Program-made: the position numbers and the translations under genes
Notes under the pieces: model-generated
What the model was told of the DNA's origin: nothing
Seen by the model: only the letters and a program-made list of their open reading frames with translations
The model's database searches: none
In this document: piece after piece, positions 1-8,688 of the stretch
Layout: each line of letters begins with the position of its first letter
Position numbering within the stretch: the first letter of the stretch is position 1
Origin: Candidatus Eisenbergiella merdavium
GTDB lineage: Bacteria > Bacillota > Clostridia > Lachnospirales > Lachnospiraceae
DNA length: 64,000 bases
Direction of reading: 5' to 3'
NCBI GenBank assembly: GCA_019119595.1
Contig: DWWS01000018.1
Span: forward strand, 175,674-239,673

Positions 1-459
1 TTCCTTATACAGATCGATCAGATAGGTGAGCGCCTGGAAGGTAAAAAACGAAACGCCGAGCGGAAGGGCGATCTGACGCATCTCGATCAGCTGCCTGCCG
101 AGCGCCCGGTTCAGCGTGTTCGCGAAGAAATTGAAATATTTGTAGTAGCCCAGGATCCCCAGGTTCACCCCGATCCCCGCGATCAGGAGCGCCAGTCTTC
201 CGGCTCCTGCCGCAAATATGCCCTTCCGGGATCCCATCAGAAGCCCGAGCGCATAATTCGCCAGAATGGAGACCAACAGCAGCCACAGATAATCCGGCTG
301 TCCCCAGGCATAGAAAAAAAGGCTTGCCAGCAGCAGAAGGAGGTTCTGCAGCACATTCCTCCCAAGAATGCCTTTTCTGCCGGGAAGCCCGGCCAGCTTA
401 TCCAGTATGAAAACAATGGGCAGAAAGGCCCAGATAAATATCATCGAGCTGAAAACCAT
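1..459 (-). CDS. MBOAT family O-acyltransferase, N-terminal part
   Basis: The frame is open from an ATG at 459 to the window edge, giving 153 codons with no stop. A good AGAGGTG ribosome site precedes the ATG. The protein is hydrophobic, with several membrane segments, and contains a PLGVSFFTFQALTYLIDLY stretch near its visible end, which is typical of the MBOAT/AlgI/DltB family early core. Such proteins are polytopic membrane enzymes that move acyl groups onto cell-surface polysaccharides. The catalytic His region lies outside the window, so neither substrate nor completeness can be judged. Family assignment is firm; specific function is open. Confidence 0.85.
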   Translation of the reverse strand, partial: MVFSSMIFIWAFLPIVFILDKLAGLPGRKGILGRNVLQNLLLLLASLFFYAWGQPDYLWLLLVSILANYALGLLMGSRKGIFAAGAGRLALLIAGIGVNLGILGYYKYFNFFANTLNRALGRQLIEMRQIALPLGVSFFTFQALTYLIDLYKE

Positions 460-494
460 TTTTACACCTCTGCTCTTTGTCATCTGTCTTTCTT

Positions 495-522
495 ATTATA
501 AACGGTAACGCCGTTTTTTCAA
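495..522 (-). promoter_or_regulatory. Sigma-A-type promoter of the MBOAT gene with a dyad in the spacer
   Basis: On the minus strand a TTGAAA box and a perfect TATAAT box are 16 bp apart, about 36 bp upstream of the MBOAT start. The spacer is almost filled by the dyad AACGG-N5-CCGTT (501-515), a possible repressor site. Promoter by consensus match; operator role is inferred. Confidence 0.55.
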
Positions 523-671
523 ACCCTTTTTATTTTTCAACTTCCCTATTGACCGTTTTGTTTGATTCATGTATAGTTGATGTGTATTTTGTGTAAAATT
601 AAATTCTGTCACAGAGCGCTGATGCAGCCTCGTTGATCCTGCAGAATTTTCACACAAATGAGGAGAGATAT

Positions 672-1724
672 ATGGATGTTTCATTTTCAGCCTTCCTTCA
701 GGGAATGGCGTCGAATCCTGTCCTGCTGATCTCAGTGGCTCTTACCCTGGGCGTTATTTTCGTCAATGGATGGACGGATGCTCCCAATGCGATCGCCACC
801 TGTGTCACCACGCGCTGCATGAATGTCCGTTCCGCCATTCTTATGAGCGCAGTCTTCAATTTTCTGGGCGTATTCGTCATGACCCAGATCAACAGTTCCG
901 TTGCTTCCACAATCAGTAATATGGTAGATTTCGGCGGCAATTCGCAGGAAGCCCTGATCGCCCTGTGCGCGGCGCTGTTTTCCATCGTCGTCTACAGCGT
1001 GGGAGCCTCCTATTTCGGCATCCCAACCAGCGAAAGCCACAGCCTGATCGCCGGCCTTTCCGGCGCGGCCATCGCTATCCAGAGCGGAATCGGCGGCATC
1101 AATATGAGCGAATGGGCAAAGGTTCTTTACGGGCTGGTGTTAAGCCTCGCTCTCGGCTGGATCTCCGGCTGGCTCATCTGCAAGCTCGTAACCCTGATCT
1201 GCCGGGAAATGGACCGTAGAAAGACCAACCGTTTCTTCACAGGCGCTCAGATCTTCGGCGCGGCCGCGATGAGCTTCATGCACGGCGCGCAGGACGGCCA
1301 GAAGTTCATCGGCGTCCTGTTTCTGGGCGTCGCCTTCAGCAGCGGCCAAAGCAGCGTGGAGGGCGCGGCCATCCCGGTATGGCTGATGCTTCTGTGCAGT
1401 ATCGTGATGGCTCTTGGAACCAGCGTAGGCGGCGAAAAGATCATCAAGGCGGTGGGAATGGACATGGTCAGGCTGGAAAAATACCAGGGCTTTTCCGCGG
1501 ATCTTTCCGCTGCTCTGTGCCTGCTGTATTCCAGCCTTTCCGGTATCCCGGTTTCCACGACGCACACCAAGACCAGCGCTATTATGGGCGTGGGGGCTGC
1601 CAAACGGCTTTCCTCCGTCAACTTCGGCGTGGTAAAGGATATGGTGCTAACCTGGATCTTCACCTTCCCGGGCTGCGGACTGATCAGCTTCATCATGGCG
1701 AAGCTGTTTATCGCGATCTTTTAA
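672..1724 (+). CDS. PiT-family inorganic phosphate transporter
   Basis: A polytopic membrane protein of 350 residues. It carries the two inverted PiT signatures, GWTDAPNAIAT near the N-terminus and FMHGAQDGQK in the second half, each with the acidic and amide residues used for cation and phosphate binding. The family moves phosphate by coupling to H+ or Na+. The start at 672 is chosen because GAGGAGAG lies just upstream; a TTG at 633 would add 13 residues with no ribosome site. The next gene encodes the DUF47 accessory protein, the usual partner. Transport of phosphate rather than sulfate is the likeliest reading. Confidence 0.92.
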   Translation: MDVSFSAFLQGMASNPVLLISVALTLGVIFVNGWTDAPNAIATCVTTRCMNVRSAILMSAVFNFLGVFVMTQINSSVASTISNMVDFGGNSQEALIALCAALFSIVVYSVGASYFGIPTSESHSLIAGLSGAAIAIQSGIGGINMSEWAKVLYGLVLSLALGWISGWLICKLVTLICREMDRRKTNRFFTGAQIFGAAAMSFMHGAQDGQKFIGVLFLGVAFSSGQSSVEGAAIPVWLMLLCSIVMALGTSVGGEKIIKAVGMDMVRLEKYQGFSADLSAALCLLYSSLSGIPVSTTHTKTSAIMGVGAAKRLSSVNFGVVKDMVLTWIFTFPGCGLISFIMAKLFIAIF

Positions 1725-1739
1725 ACAATCAATGAAAAT

Positions 1740-1847
1740 GCCGCCTGGCGGCGGCAGAAAACACGAGGCGGAAGGAGGCCTTCGGCCTCCTTCCTGGAAG
1801 AATCACTTCGTGATTCTTCTCTTAATTGAGTGCCGCCTGGCGGCGGC
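1740..1847 (+). repeat. Modular hairpin repeat, copy 1 (A-B-C-A)
   Basis: Four hairpins lie in the 140-bp gap between the PiT gene and its partner. Module A (1740-1755 and 1832-1847) is GCCGCC-TGGC-GGCGGC. Module B (1771-1793) is a 10-bp stem with a TTC loop. Module C (1798-1818) is a stem of about 9 bp, again with a TTC loop. B and C are joined by a CTGGAA linker. Each A is followed by a purine-rich stretch; after the last A this stretch is the ribosome site of the next gene. The same architecture with different stem sequences recurs at 17800-17993. Confidence 0.8.
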
Positions 1848-1864
1848 GGGAAACAGAGGAAGAT

Positions 1865-2488
1865 ATGGCGAAAAATCAAGACAGCGTTTACTTCAACAGC
1901 TTTATCAAATGCACGGATTTCTCCTGTCAGGCAGCACATATGCTGGAGGAGACGATGGCGGATTTTAAAATTGAAAATATGGCCGACCGCATGGAGGCGG
2001 TCCATACCATCGAGCATTCCGCCGACATGGAGAAGCATGCGCTTCTCAACACGTTGATCAAGGCGTTTATCACTCCCATTGACCGGGAGGACATCATGCT
2101 GCTGAGTCAGAATATCGATGAGCTGACGGATAAGATCGAGGATGTTCTGATCCGGATCTATTACAACAATATTCAGGAAATCCGTCCTGACGCACTGAAG
2201 ATGGTGCGCATCGTCTGCCGCTGCTGCGAGGCTGTGAAGGCGATGATGGAGGAATTTCCGGATTTCCGGCACTCCAAAAAGCTTCACGAGCAGATCATCA
2301 AGATCAATTCCATGGAGGAGGAGGCCGATAAGATCTACATCGACAGCATGCATCAGCTTCACACCACCTGCAGTGATCCGATGACCGTTATAGCCTGGCG
2401 GGAGATTTACGCTTATCTGGAAAAATGCGCGGACGCCTGCGAGCATGTGGCGGATATCGTGGAAAGCGTTGTGATGAAGAATACCTGA
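1865..2488 (+). CDS. DUF47 (PhoU-like) phosphate transport accessory protein
   Basis: A soluble, helical protein of 207 residues related to the Pit accessory / PhoU-like DUF47 family, which usually sits beside PiT transporters and is thought to control them. Visible family traits are the acidic heptad helices, HTIEHSADMEKH, TPIDREDI and NIDELTDKIEDV. The ATG at 1865 has the site AGAGGAAG; an upstream in-frame start would lie inside the hairpin element. It is probably cotranscribed with the transporter, with the hairpin block between them setting relative expression. No catalytic role is expected. Confidence 0.9.
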   Translation: MAKNQDSVYFNSFIKCTDFSCQAAHMLEETMADFKIENMADRMEAVHTIEHSADMEKHALLNTLIKAFITPIDREDIMLLSQNIDELTDKIEDVLIRIYYNNIQEIRPDALKMVRIVCRCCEAVKAMMEEFPDFRHSKKLHEQIIKINSMEEEADKIYIDSMHQLHTTCSDPMTVIAWREIYAYLEKCADACEHVADIVESVVMKNT

Positions 2489-2511
2489 ACCAAATATCTG
2501 AACCATACAGA

Positions 2512-2550
2512 GCCGTCCTGTCCGCAGCCTGCGGAGGGACGGCCTTTTTT
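2512..2550 (+). terminator. Rho-independent terminator after the phosphate operon
   Basis: A stem formed by GCCGTCC and GGACGGC with an internal GC-rich region is followed by six T residues, 23 bp after the DUF47 stop codon. It closes the two-gene phosphate operon. Confidence 0.85.
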
Positions 2551-2639
2551 CATGTTGGAAAACACCCTCCCTGAATCCGGCCCGTCCATCGCCGCAGGCG
2601 ATCCGGAATGGCGGGCCGTGTTACAGTTCGTCAGTGCGC

Positions 2640-2703
2640 CAGGAAGCGGTAACTTTTCGTTAAAAATATACATAAAATGGTGGATTTTGGCATTGTCCGC
2701 CAA
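2640..2703 (+). promoter_or_regulatory. Control region before the GH-D glycosidases (cre-like site and dyad)
   Basis: The 228-bp gap before the first glycosidase is AT-rich. It contains a cre-like catabolite site at about 2640-2654 (core GGAAGCGGTAAC, two mismatches to the Bacillus CcpA consensus) and the dyad TTGGC-N7-GCCAA at 2687-2703. No clean promoter was identified. Both sites are consensus readings and need testing. Confidence 0.35.
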
Positions 2704-2778
2704 GCATAAATCATATAAATTATAGTTGAACATGAATATCTTCACATCTGATCAGTGGGAAAGGAAGGGAACAGAAGA

Positions 2779-4710
2779 ATGACTGGCTGGATCTATACGG
2801 GGAACGGCTTCTGGGAGCTGGAAGCCGGAGAAAAACGGATTCTGAAGGCTTATGCACGCGCAGAAAGCGCGGACGGGCGGTATGTGGACACACGGACGGC
2901 CAGGCTGGAGGGACAGACACTGGAGAACGGACTTCTGGCGCTGCGCTTCCTGGGGGAGGAAGGGCTGGTTCTGACAGAGCGTCTTGGCGTCACGGACGAA
3001 GGGATAGCCTGGGCGGACTGTACGCTTCAGGAGGCGGACGGGACGGAAGCGGCCTCACGGCTTCTTACCCCCCTGGTTTTCTGTGCGCCGGATGCAAAGG
3101 AAGGCCATCGGGCGCCCGCGGTCTGGAAGGATCTGTGGCTCCGGATGCTCTGTGTTCCGTATGACAATACCATGTGGCTGCGCTATGAAGCGCTTCCTCT
3201 CAAGTCGGGGCGCAGAAGCTATGACCTGACGGTGCTCTATTCCGAGTCCAGCAGGGAAGGCATCCTGGTGGGCGCGCTGGACTTCGATCGTTGGAAAAAC
3301 GGGATCGTCTGCTCCGCCACGGATGCCAACACGCTGGAGGCGCGCTGCGGCATGGCGGACGAGGGAACGCATGATACCCAGCCCCACGGCGTTCTGCGGG
3401 GAACAGAGGTATCCTCCTCCCGGTTCGGCATTCTGTACGGTGCGGACTACCGGAAGCTGCTTGAGGCCTACGGGGATTTTCTTTCCTCCGAGCGTCCTCC
3501 CCTGAAATGGGAGCATGGCGTGCCGTTCGGTTTTAACAGCTGGGCAGGGCTTGCCTTCCGTCTGAATGAGGCAAGATACGAAGGCTCTGCGGAATTCCTC
3601 CGCACGGAGCTGATGAACGGCGGCTATGAAAATCAGGGAACCACCTACGCCAATCTGGACGCCGGATGGAACGTAATGGCCCCGGAGCGCCTTGCCGCAC
3701 AGGCACAGAGGCTCCACCAGGCAGGACAGAAGGCGGGAATCTACGACGCGCCCTTCGCCTTCTTCGGGAAGGATACGCAGGAGGAGATCCCCGGCGTTCC
3801 CGGCCATTCTTACGGCGAGATCCTTCTACGGGACGAAAAGGGACGTCTTCTTCCCCGCGTGGACGGCGCCATTCCCTATGACGTCACCCATCCGCTCTGG
3901 GAGGAAATGACCCGTTATAAATTCAACAGATTTGTCGAATGGAATTATGATTATGTGAAGGTGGATTTCATGACCCACGGAGGGATGGAGGGCTGCCGTT
4001 ACGATAAGACCGTATCTACCGGAAGACAGGCCATCAACCGGGCCTATGCGTTTCTGGACGCTCTGCTGGACGAAGGCAGGATCGGACGGCCGTTCTTCAT
4101 CAGCCTTTCCATCGCGCCCATCTTCCCTTACGGCTACGGACATGCCAGACGGGTATCCTGCGATGCCTTCGGCACCGCGCAGGATGTGGAATACGAGCTG
4201 AATTCCCACACCTACGGCTGGTGGCTGAGCGGTCGCCTGTATCAGTACAACGATCCGGATCATATCGTTCTCTATAAAAGCTTCGGCATGGAAAAGGCCA
4301 GTACGGAGGGAGAGGCAAGGGCTCGCTATACCACGGCCGTCATCGGCGGTACGGTCATGATGCTTTCCGACGACTATGAGCTTTTGGAGGCCGGGGAACG
4401 TACCAGGAAGCTGGCCTGCAATCCGGCCGTAAACCGCATTGCCGCGTCCCAGACCGCTTTTCTTCCTGCGGAATCAGCGGCGGACAGCGCATCCACGGCC
4501 TATAGCGCCGTCATCGACGGCAAGGCCTGCGTCGCCCTGTTCCACTGGAAGCCGGAAAAGGAAACGGTGGTCCTGGACGCGGCCCGCGCCGGACTGAAAG
4601 AGGACGCGGAATATACGGATCTGTGGAGCGGCAGGAGCTTTCAAACAGAAAACGGCCGGATCTCCTGGGAGATCGAGGGCTGCGACGCGCTCCTTCTCCA
4701 GGAGCGCTGA
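2779..4710 (+). CDS. Clan GH-D (GH27/GH36-like) glycoside hydrolase, copy 1
   Basis: A 643-residue protein without a signal peptide, so probably cytoplasmic. It starts at the ATG after AAGGAAGGGA. A beta-sandwich-like N-terminal half leads into a (beta/alpha)8 barrel that begins near residue 248 at VPFGFNSW. The likely nucleophile is Asp396 in YVKVDFMTHG. SCDAFG near residue 462 and YNDPDH near 492 resemble the later barrel loops of alpha-galactosidases. In clan GH-D these enzymes are mostly alpha-galactosidases or alpha-N-acetylgalactosaminidases; the exact family and sugar cannot be fixed. A clear paralogue follows directly. Confidence 0.75.
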   Translation: MTGWIYTGNGFWELEAGEKRILKAYARAESADGRYVDTRTARLEGQTLENGLLALRFLGEEGLVLTERLGVTDEGIAWADCTLQEADGTEAASRLLTPLVFCAPDAKEGHRAPAVWKDLWLRMLCVPYDNTMWLRYEALPLKSGRRSYDLTVLYSESSREGILVGALDFDRWKNGIVCSATDANTLEARCGMADEGTHDTQPHGVLRGTEVSSSRFGILYGADYRKLLEAYGDFLSSERPPLKWEHGVPFGFNSWAGLAFRLNEARYEGSAEFLRTELMNGGYENQGTTYANLDAGWNVMAPERLAAQAQRLHQAGQKAGIYDAPFAFFGKDTQEEIPGVPGHSYGEILLRDEKGRLLPRVDGAIPYDVTHPLWEEMTRYKFNRFVEWNYDYVKVDFMTHGGMEGCRYDKTVSTGRQAINRAYAFLDALLDEGRIGRPFFISLSIAPIFPYGYGHARRVSCDAFGTAQDVEYELNSHTYGWWLSGRLYQYNDPDHIVLYKSFGMEKASTEGEARARYTTAVIGGTVMMLSDDYELLEAGERTRKLACNPAVNRIAASQTAFLPAESAADSASTAYSAVIDGKACVALFHWKPEKETVVLDAARAGLKEDAEYTDLWSGRSFQTENGRISWEIEGCDALLLQER

Positions 4711-4800
4711 ACGGATCCGTTCAACGAATACGTTCAACAAATACCCGGAACGAATACGCGGATCGGATAAGCAGAAGAAAGAAAAGGGAGGGATCGGCAT

Positions 4801-6840
4801 ATGATGCTGGAAGAGCTCGTAAATCAGCCATTTGAAGCAAGAAAGCTGTATCGGAAACAGGAACCGCAGATCATCAGTCAGGAAAGCTGCGGACGTGCGG
4901 GAGCGGAATTTCTGGACAACGGAACCTTTTTCTATCTGAAGGACGGGGAACGGATCCATCACGGCTTTTCCTGCGCGGAAACGGAGGCCGGAAGCCGGAT
5001 CAGTACCAGAACGGCGGCTCTGAAAAGCCGCAGCGCCCAGGCGGTTTCCGACTGTCTTGGAAACGGCCGTCAGATCGTGAGCGTCTACGAAGAAGGAGGA
5101 TTGACGCTCACCCAGAAGCTCACCCTGTATCCGGAGGGGGACCTGGTGGTTCAGATCCTCTTACGGGAGGAAGGAAAGCTGACGCGCACCCGTTACATGG
5201 TCCCGTTTTCCGCTCCGTACCCGTCCGCGGACGGGAAGCGCGTTTTCCTGTCTCTGGATCAGAAAATGCTTCTGGTTCCCTACGACAACGACATGTGGCT
5301 CAGGTATGAATCCTGTGTTCCCGCCGCGGGAAGGCCAAGCTATGATGTGACGGCCGTTTATGACGAGGATACGCTGGAGGGAATGGTGATCGGCGCCCTG
5401 GATTTTGACGTCTGGAAAAATGCAGTCCGCTGGAATTCCCACGATGCGAGAAGCCTGATCGCCTCCTGCGGGATCGCGGACGGCGGGACCCACGACGTAT
5501 GTCCGCACGGCATTGTGGAGGGCTGGGAGGTGGCCTCCGCCCGTTTCGTTCTGAGCTGGCAGAACGATGTCCGCAGAGGCATGGAGCATTACGGCGATCT
5601 GTGCGCAAAAGTCTGCCCCGCCAGGCCTTGGAAAAACGGAAGGGTTCCCTTTGGCTGGAACAGCTATGCCGCCCTTGGCGGCACCCTGACGGTGGATCAC
5701 TGGAAGCAGGCAGGGGAATTTATGCATGATGCGCTTCCCAATTACTGCGACGAGGAAGGAGTCTCCTACGTGAACCTGGACGGCGCCTTTGGGCTCGATC
5801 AGAACCGTATCCGGGAGATCATCGATGAGATCCATGCCCGGGGCCAGAAGGCCGGCTGGTATGCCGCTCCCTGCAACTGTCCTGCCGCGCTGGCCGACCT
5901 TCCGGTGAAGGGGACCGATCTGAGGGTAAAGGATCTGTTCCTGAAGGATTTTGACGGCAGACCCCTGCCTCCCGCAGACAACACGGTACCCTTTGACGTG
6001 ACGCATCCGGTGTGGGAGGCCTACGCCAGAAAAAATATCCGCATTCTGACCGGACTCGGCGTGGATTATATCAAGATCGATTTTCTCACCCACGGCTCCG
6101 TTGAGGGGGATCACTACATCAAAAACGTGACGGGCCGTATGGCTCTGAACCGGGTGTACCGCCTTCTGCAGGAGGAGATCGACGCCTGCGGCCGGGAAAT
6201 CTTCGTCAGTCTGTCCATCGCTCCGCTTTTTCCTTATTTCCTCGGAAACGCGAGAAGATGCTGCTGCGATTCCTTCGGCCATTACGACGACGTCCGCTAT
6301 GTGCTTAACGCCCTGAATTTTGCCTGGTGGACCAACGGGCGCATCTACCGGTATAACGATCCGGATCATGTTCCGCTGTATCATTCCGTCATCGACGGCC
6401 GGGAGGCCACCTCGGAAAACGAAGCAAGATCCCGCTACTATTCGGCGGTCATTTCAGGCACGGTCATGATGCTTTCCGATAACTACGGCCCTGACGGCGA
6501 TCCGCAGATCATTGAGGAATGCAGAAGGCGGGCGCTGGCCCTTGCCAACGATGCGGCGGCAAACCGTCTTGCCCGGCTGGGAAAGGCCTTCGTCCCGGTG
6601 GAGCTTCGCGACGGAACGACGCCCTTTTATACCCTGTCCCATGAAGGACGGCATTATGCGGCCGTCTTCAACTTCTCAGCCCAAACGGCCGGGCTGTCCT
6701 TTGACGCCCGTAAGGGAGGTCTTCCGGCAAAAGGAAGCTTTTCCGATATCCACGGCGGCGAAAGGACGCCCTACGACGGCAGGCTCAGCGTGACGCTGGA
6801 CGGACATGACGCCGTAATCCTGGAGGTATTTCCGGAATAA
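4801..6840 (+). CDS. Clan GH-D (GH27/GH36-like) glycoside hydrolase, copy 2
   Basis: A 679-residue cytoplasmic protein, paralogous to the upstream gene along its whole length. Shared landmarks are the YDNDMWLRYE region, VPFGWNSY at the barrel start, YIKIDFLTHG with the likely nucleophile Asp427, the CCCDSFG loop and YNDPDH. A GGGAGGGAT ribosome site precedes the ATG; a second ATG follows at once and could also be used. The tandem pair suggests two related alpha-galactosidic or similar linkages in one glycan, or division of labour by chain length. Cotranscription is likely, since only 90 bp separate them. Confidence 0.75.
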   Translation: MMLEELVNQPFEARKLYRKQEPQIISQESCGRAGAEFLDNGTFFYLKDGERIHHGFSCAETEAGSRISTRTAALKSRSAQAVSDCLGNGRQIVSVYEEGGLTLTQKLTLYPEGDLVVQILLREEGKLTRTRYMVPFSAPYPSADGKRVFLSLDQKMLLVPYDNDMWLRYESCVPAAGRPSYDVTAVYDEDTLEGMVIGALDFDVWKNAVRWNSHDARSLIASCGIADGGTHDVCPHGIVEGWEVASARFVLSWQNDVRRGMEHYGDLCAKVCPARPWKNGRVPFGWNSYAALGGTLTVDHWKQAGEFMHDALPNYCDEEGVSYVNLDGAFGLDQNRIREIIDEIHARGQKAGWYAAPCNCPAALADLPVKGTDLRVKDLFLKDFDGRPLPPADNTVPFDVTHPVWEAYARKNIRILTGLGVDYIKIDFLTHGSVEGDHYIKNVTGRMALNRVYRLLQEEIDACGREIFVSLSIAPLFPYFLGNARRCCCDSFGHYDDVRYVLNALNFAWWTNGRIYRYNDPDHVPLYHSVIDGREATSENEARSRYYSAVISGTVMMLSDNYGPDGDPQIIEECRRRALALANDAAANRLARLGKAFVPVELRDGTTPFYTLSHEGRHYAAVFNFSAQTAGLSFDARKGGLPAKGSFSDIHGGERTPYDGRLSVTLDGHDAVILEVFPE

Positions 6841-6918
6841 CGGACGACCGGGGGCCGGATCCTCCTCTGCGCGGGGATCCGGCTTCCGCCGTCATACAAA
6901 AGCAGAATGGGGATTCAC

Positions 6919-8568
6919 ATGAAAAAATGGTTTGCCGCGCAGAAGCAGCAGACGAAAATCCTGCTGTGGTATTTGATTTTCGCCCTGCTTCCCATGATAC
7001 TTATCACAATTTATACCTACTTTTATACCAGCCGGCTTATGCTGGACAGCCTGAACAAAAATCTGGACAGCCAGATCGAACAGATCGCATGGGATCTGGA
7101 TGATACCACGGGGGATTATTACACCATTTCCAATCTGCTGTATATGGACGAAACTCTCTGGAGCTATCTGATGGCCGATTATTCCGAACGGGGCTATGAG
7201 GATCTTTATTTGTATGTGGACGAGCTTTTTTCCAATATCCGCATGCTCTACCCGGAGATCAGCGGCCTGTCCGTGCTCAGCACCAACGCCACGCTCCCGA
7301 GGGACAACTACTATTTTTATGTGATGGACAAAGAGGAATTGGAATCGGAAAACAGAAGGCTGACCCAGGCCGGAAACGTGCTCCAGATGTACCGGATGAA
7401 GGACGGCGGCCTCTGCTTTATCCGTTTCATGAACCGCTATGAAACGGGAAAAAACCGTAATTTTCTCATGATCCGCATTGACAGTGACGTGATCTCGCAG
7501 ATTCTGGACAGCGGAGACGATACGCTGACGGTCCTCCTTGAGGACGACGACGGCGTGATCCAGGTTTCCAACCAGGAGGCGCTCACAGGACGCCGCTTCG
7601 AAACGCTGGAGCTTAAAAACCAGGTGGTGCGCGAGCAGGAAACCGACTACAGCGGACGCCTGATCCTGTATACGGATTCCCGCATTTTCAAGGGGCCGGT
7701 CCGGCGGGCCGCCCTGCAGATTTTTCTTCTTTTCTCCGTGTCCTCCGGCCTCGCTTTTATCGCCATCGCCAGATACAGTTTTCATTTTCAGAAAAACGTG
7801 GAAAAGGTGCTGAACGGAGCGAACCAGATCAGCTACGGGGATTTTTCCTACAAGATCCCCGACGTCGGAACGGATGAGATCGGCGTGATAGCCGAAGCCG
7901 TCAACACGCTTGGCGAACGGATCCGCACCACCATTGCGGAATCCTATGAAAAGGAGCTGAAACGGCAGATTTCCGAAAGGAACCAGCTTCAGGAGCAGAT
8001 CAACCCTCATTTTCTGTACAACGCCCTGTCCTCCATCTCCTCCATGGCGCTGAACAACGGAGATCCGGAAACCAGCCAGGCCATCGTATACCTTGCGGAT
8101 TTCTACCGCATTTCCCTCAATCAGGGGAAGCAGGAGCTGACCATCCGGGAGGAGCTGCGCCTTCTGGAAAGCTATATGAAGATCCAGCAGGTGCGCTTTG
8201 GGAACAGCATTGAGCTGGAATACGACCTGGACGAGGGCCTGCTTGAGCATAAGGTCATGAAGCTGACGCTCCAGCCCATCGTAGAAAATTCCATTCATCA
8301 CGGAAGAACGGATGATTCCGAAAGCTTTCACATTCTAATCCGTCTGTATGGGGAGGAAGGAAAAACCGTGCTGGAGGTCATCGACGACGGACGGGGCATC
8401 CCGCCTGAAAAAATGCTGGAGCTTCAGGATTCCATGGATCAGTCCGTGGGCGGATACGGGCTGAGAAACGTCAGCCTCCGGATCAAGCTTCAGTACGGCC
8501 CGGAGTACGGGATCAGCATGGAAAGCGAGGAGGGCTTCGGCACCAAGGTGCGGATCAAGCTTCCATGA
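6919..8568 (+). CDS. YesM-type sensor histidine kinase
   Basis: A 549-residue membrane kinase. A first membrane helix (LLWYLIFALLPMILI) and a second near residues 260-280 enclose an extracytoplasmic sensor domain. Then come a HAMP segment, the His-kinase box NPHFLYN with the phospho-acceptor His364, the N-box PIVENSIHHG and the DDGRGIP nucleotide-binding loop. The start at 6919 has GGGGA five bases upstream; the ATG at 6907 does not. Such kinases usually sense sugars and act through a YesN-type AraC regulator, here encoded after an intervening binding lipoprotein. A short tandem repeat follows the stop. Confidence 0.9.
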   Translation: MKKWFAAQKQQTKILLWYLIFALLPMILITIYTYFYTSRLMLDSLNKNLDSQIEQIAWDLDDTTGDYYTISNLLYMDETLWSYLMADYSERGYEDLYLYVDELFSNIRMLYPEISGLSVLSTNATLPRDNYYFYVMDKEELESENRRLTQAGNVLQMYRMKDGGLCFIRFMNRYETGKNRNFLMIRIDSDVISQILDSGDDTLTVLLEDDDGVIQVSNQEALTGRRFETLELKNQVVREQETDYSGRLILYTDSRIFKGPVRRAALQIFLLFSVSSGLAFIAIARYSFHFQKNVEKVLNGANQISYGDFSYKIPDVGTDEIGVIAEAVNTLGERIRTTIAESYEKELKRQISERNQLQEQINPHFLYNALSSISSMALNNGDPETSQAIVYLADFYRISLNQGKQELTIREELRLLESYMKIQQVRFGNSIELEYDLDEGLLEHKVMKLTLQPIVENSIHHGRTDDSESFHILIRLYGEEGKTVLEVIDDGRGIPPEKMLELQDSMDQSVGGYGLRNVSLRIKLQYGPEYGISMESEEGFGTKVRIKLP

Positions 8569-8688
8569 GCTTCCATGAGCTCCCTCGGGCTTCCGGATCG
8601 CGCTTCTCTTCCCGCCGGATGCTTCCGGCGCGTATTTTCCTCTCCGCGGCACAGCCCGGTGCGATGGCGCGAATGAAAGGAGTTCAGA

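Noticed and set aside
6892..8331. 479-codon minus-strand frame opposite the YesM-type kinase
   Set aside because: The sense strand shows all kinase motifs; the antisense frame has low-complexity His/Arg/Gln-rich content typical of a shadow.
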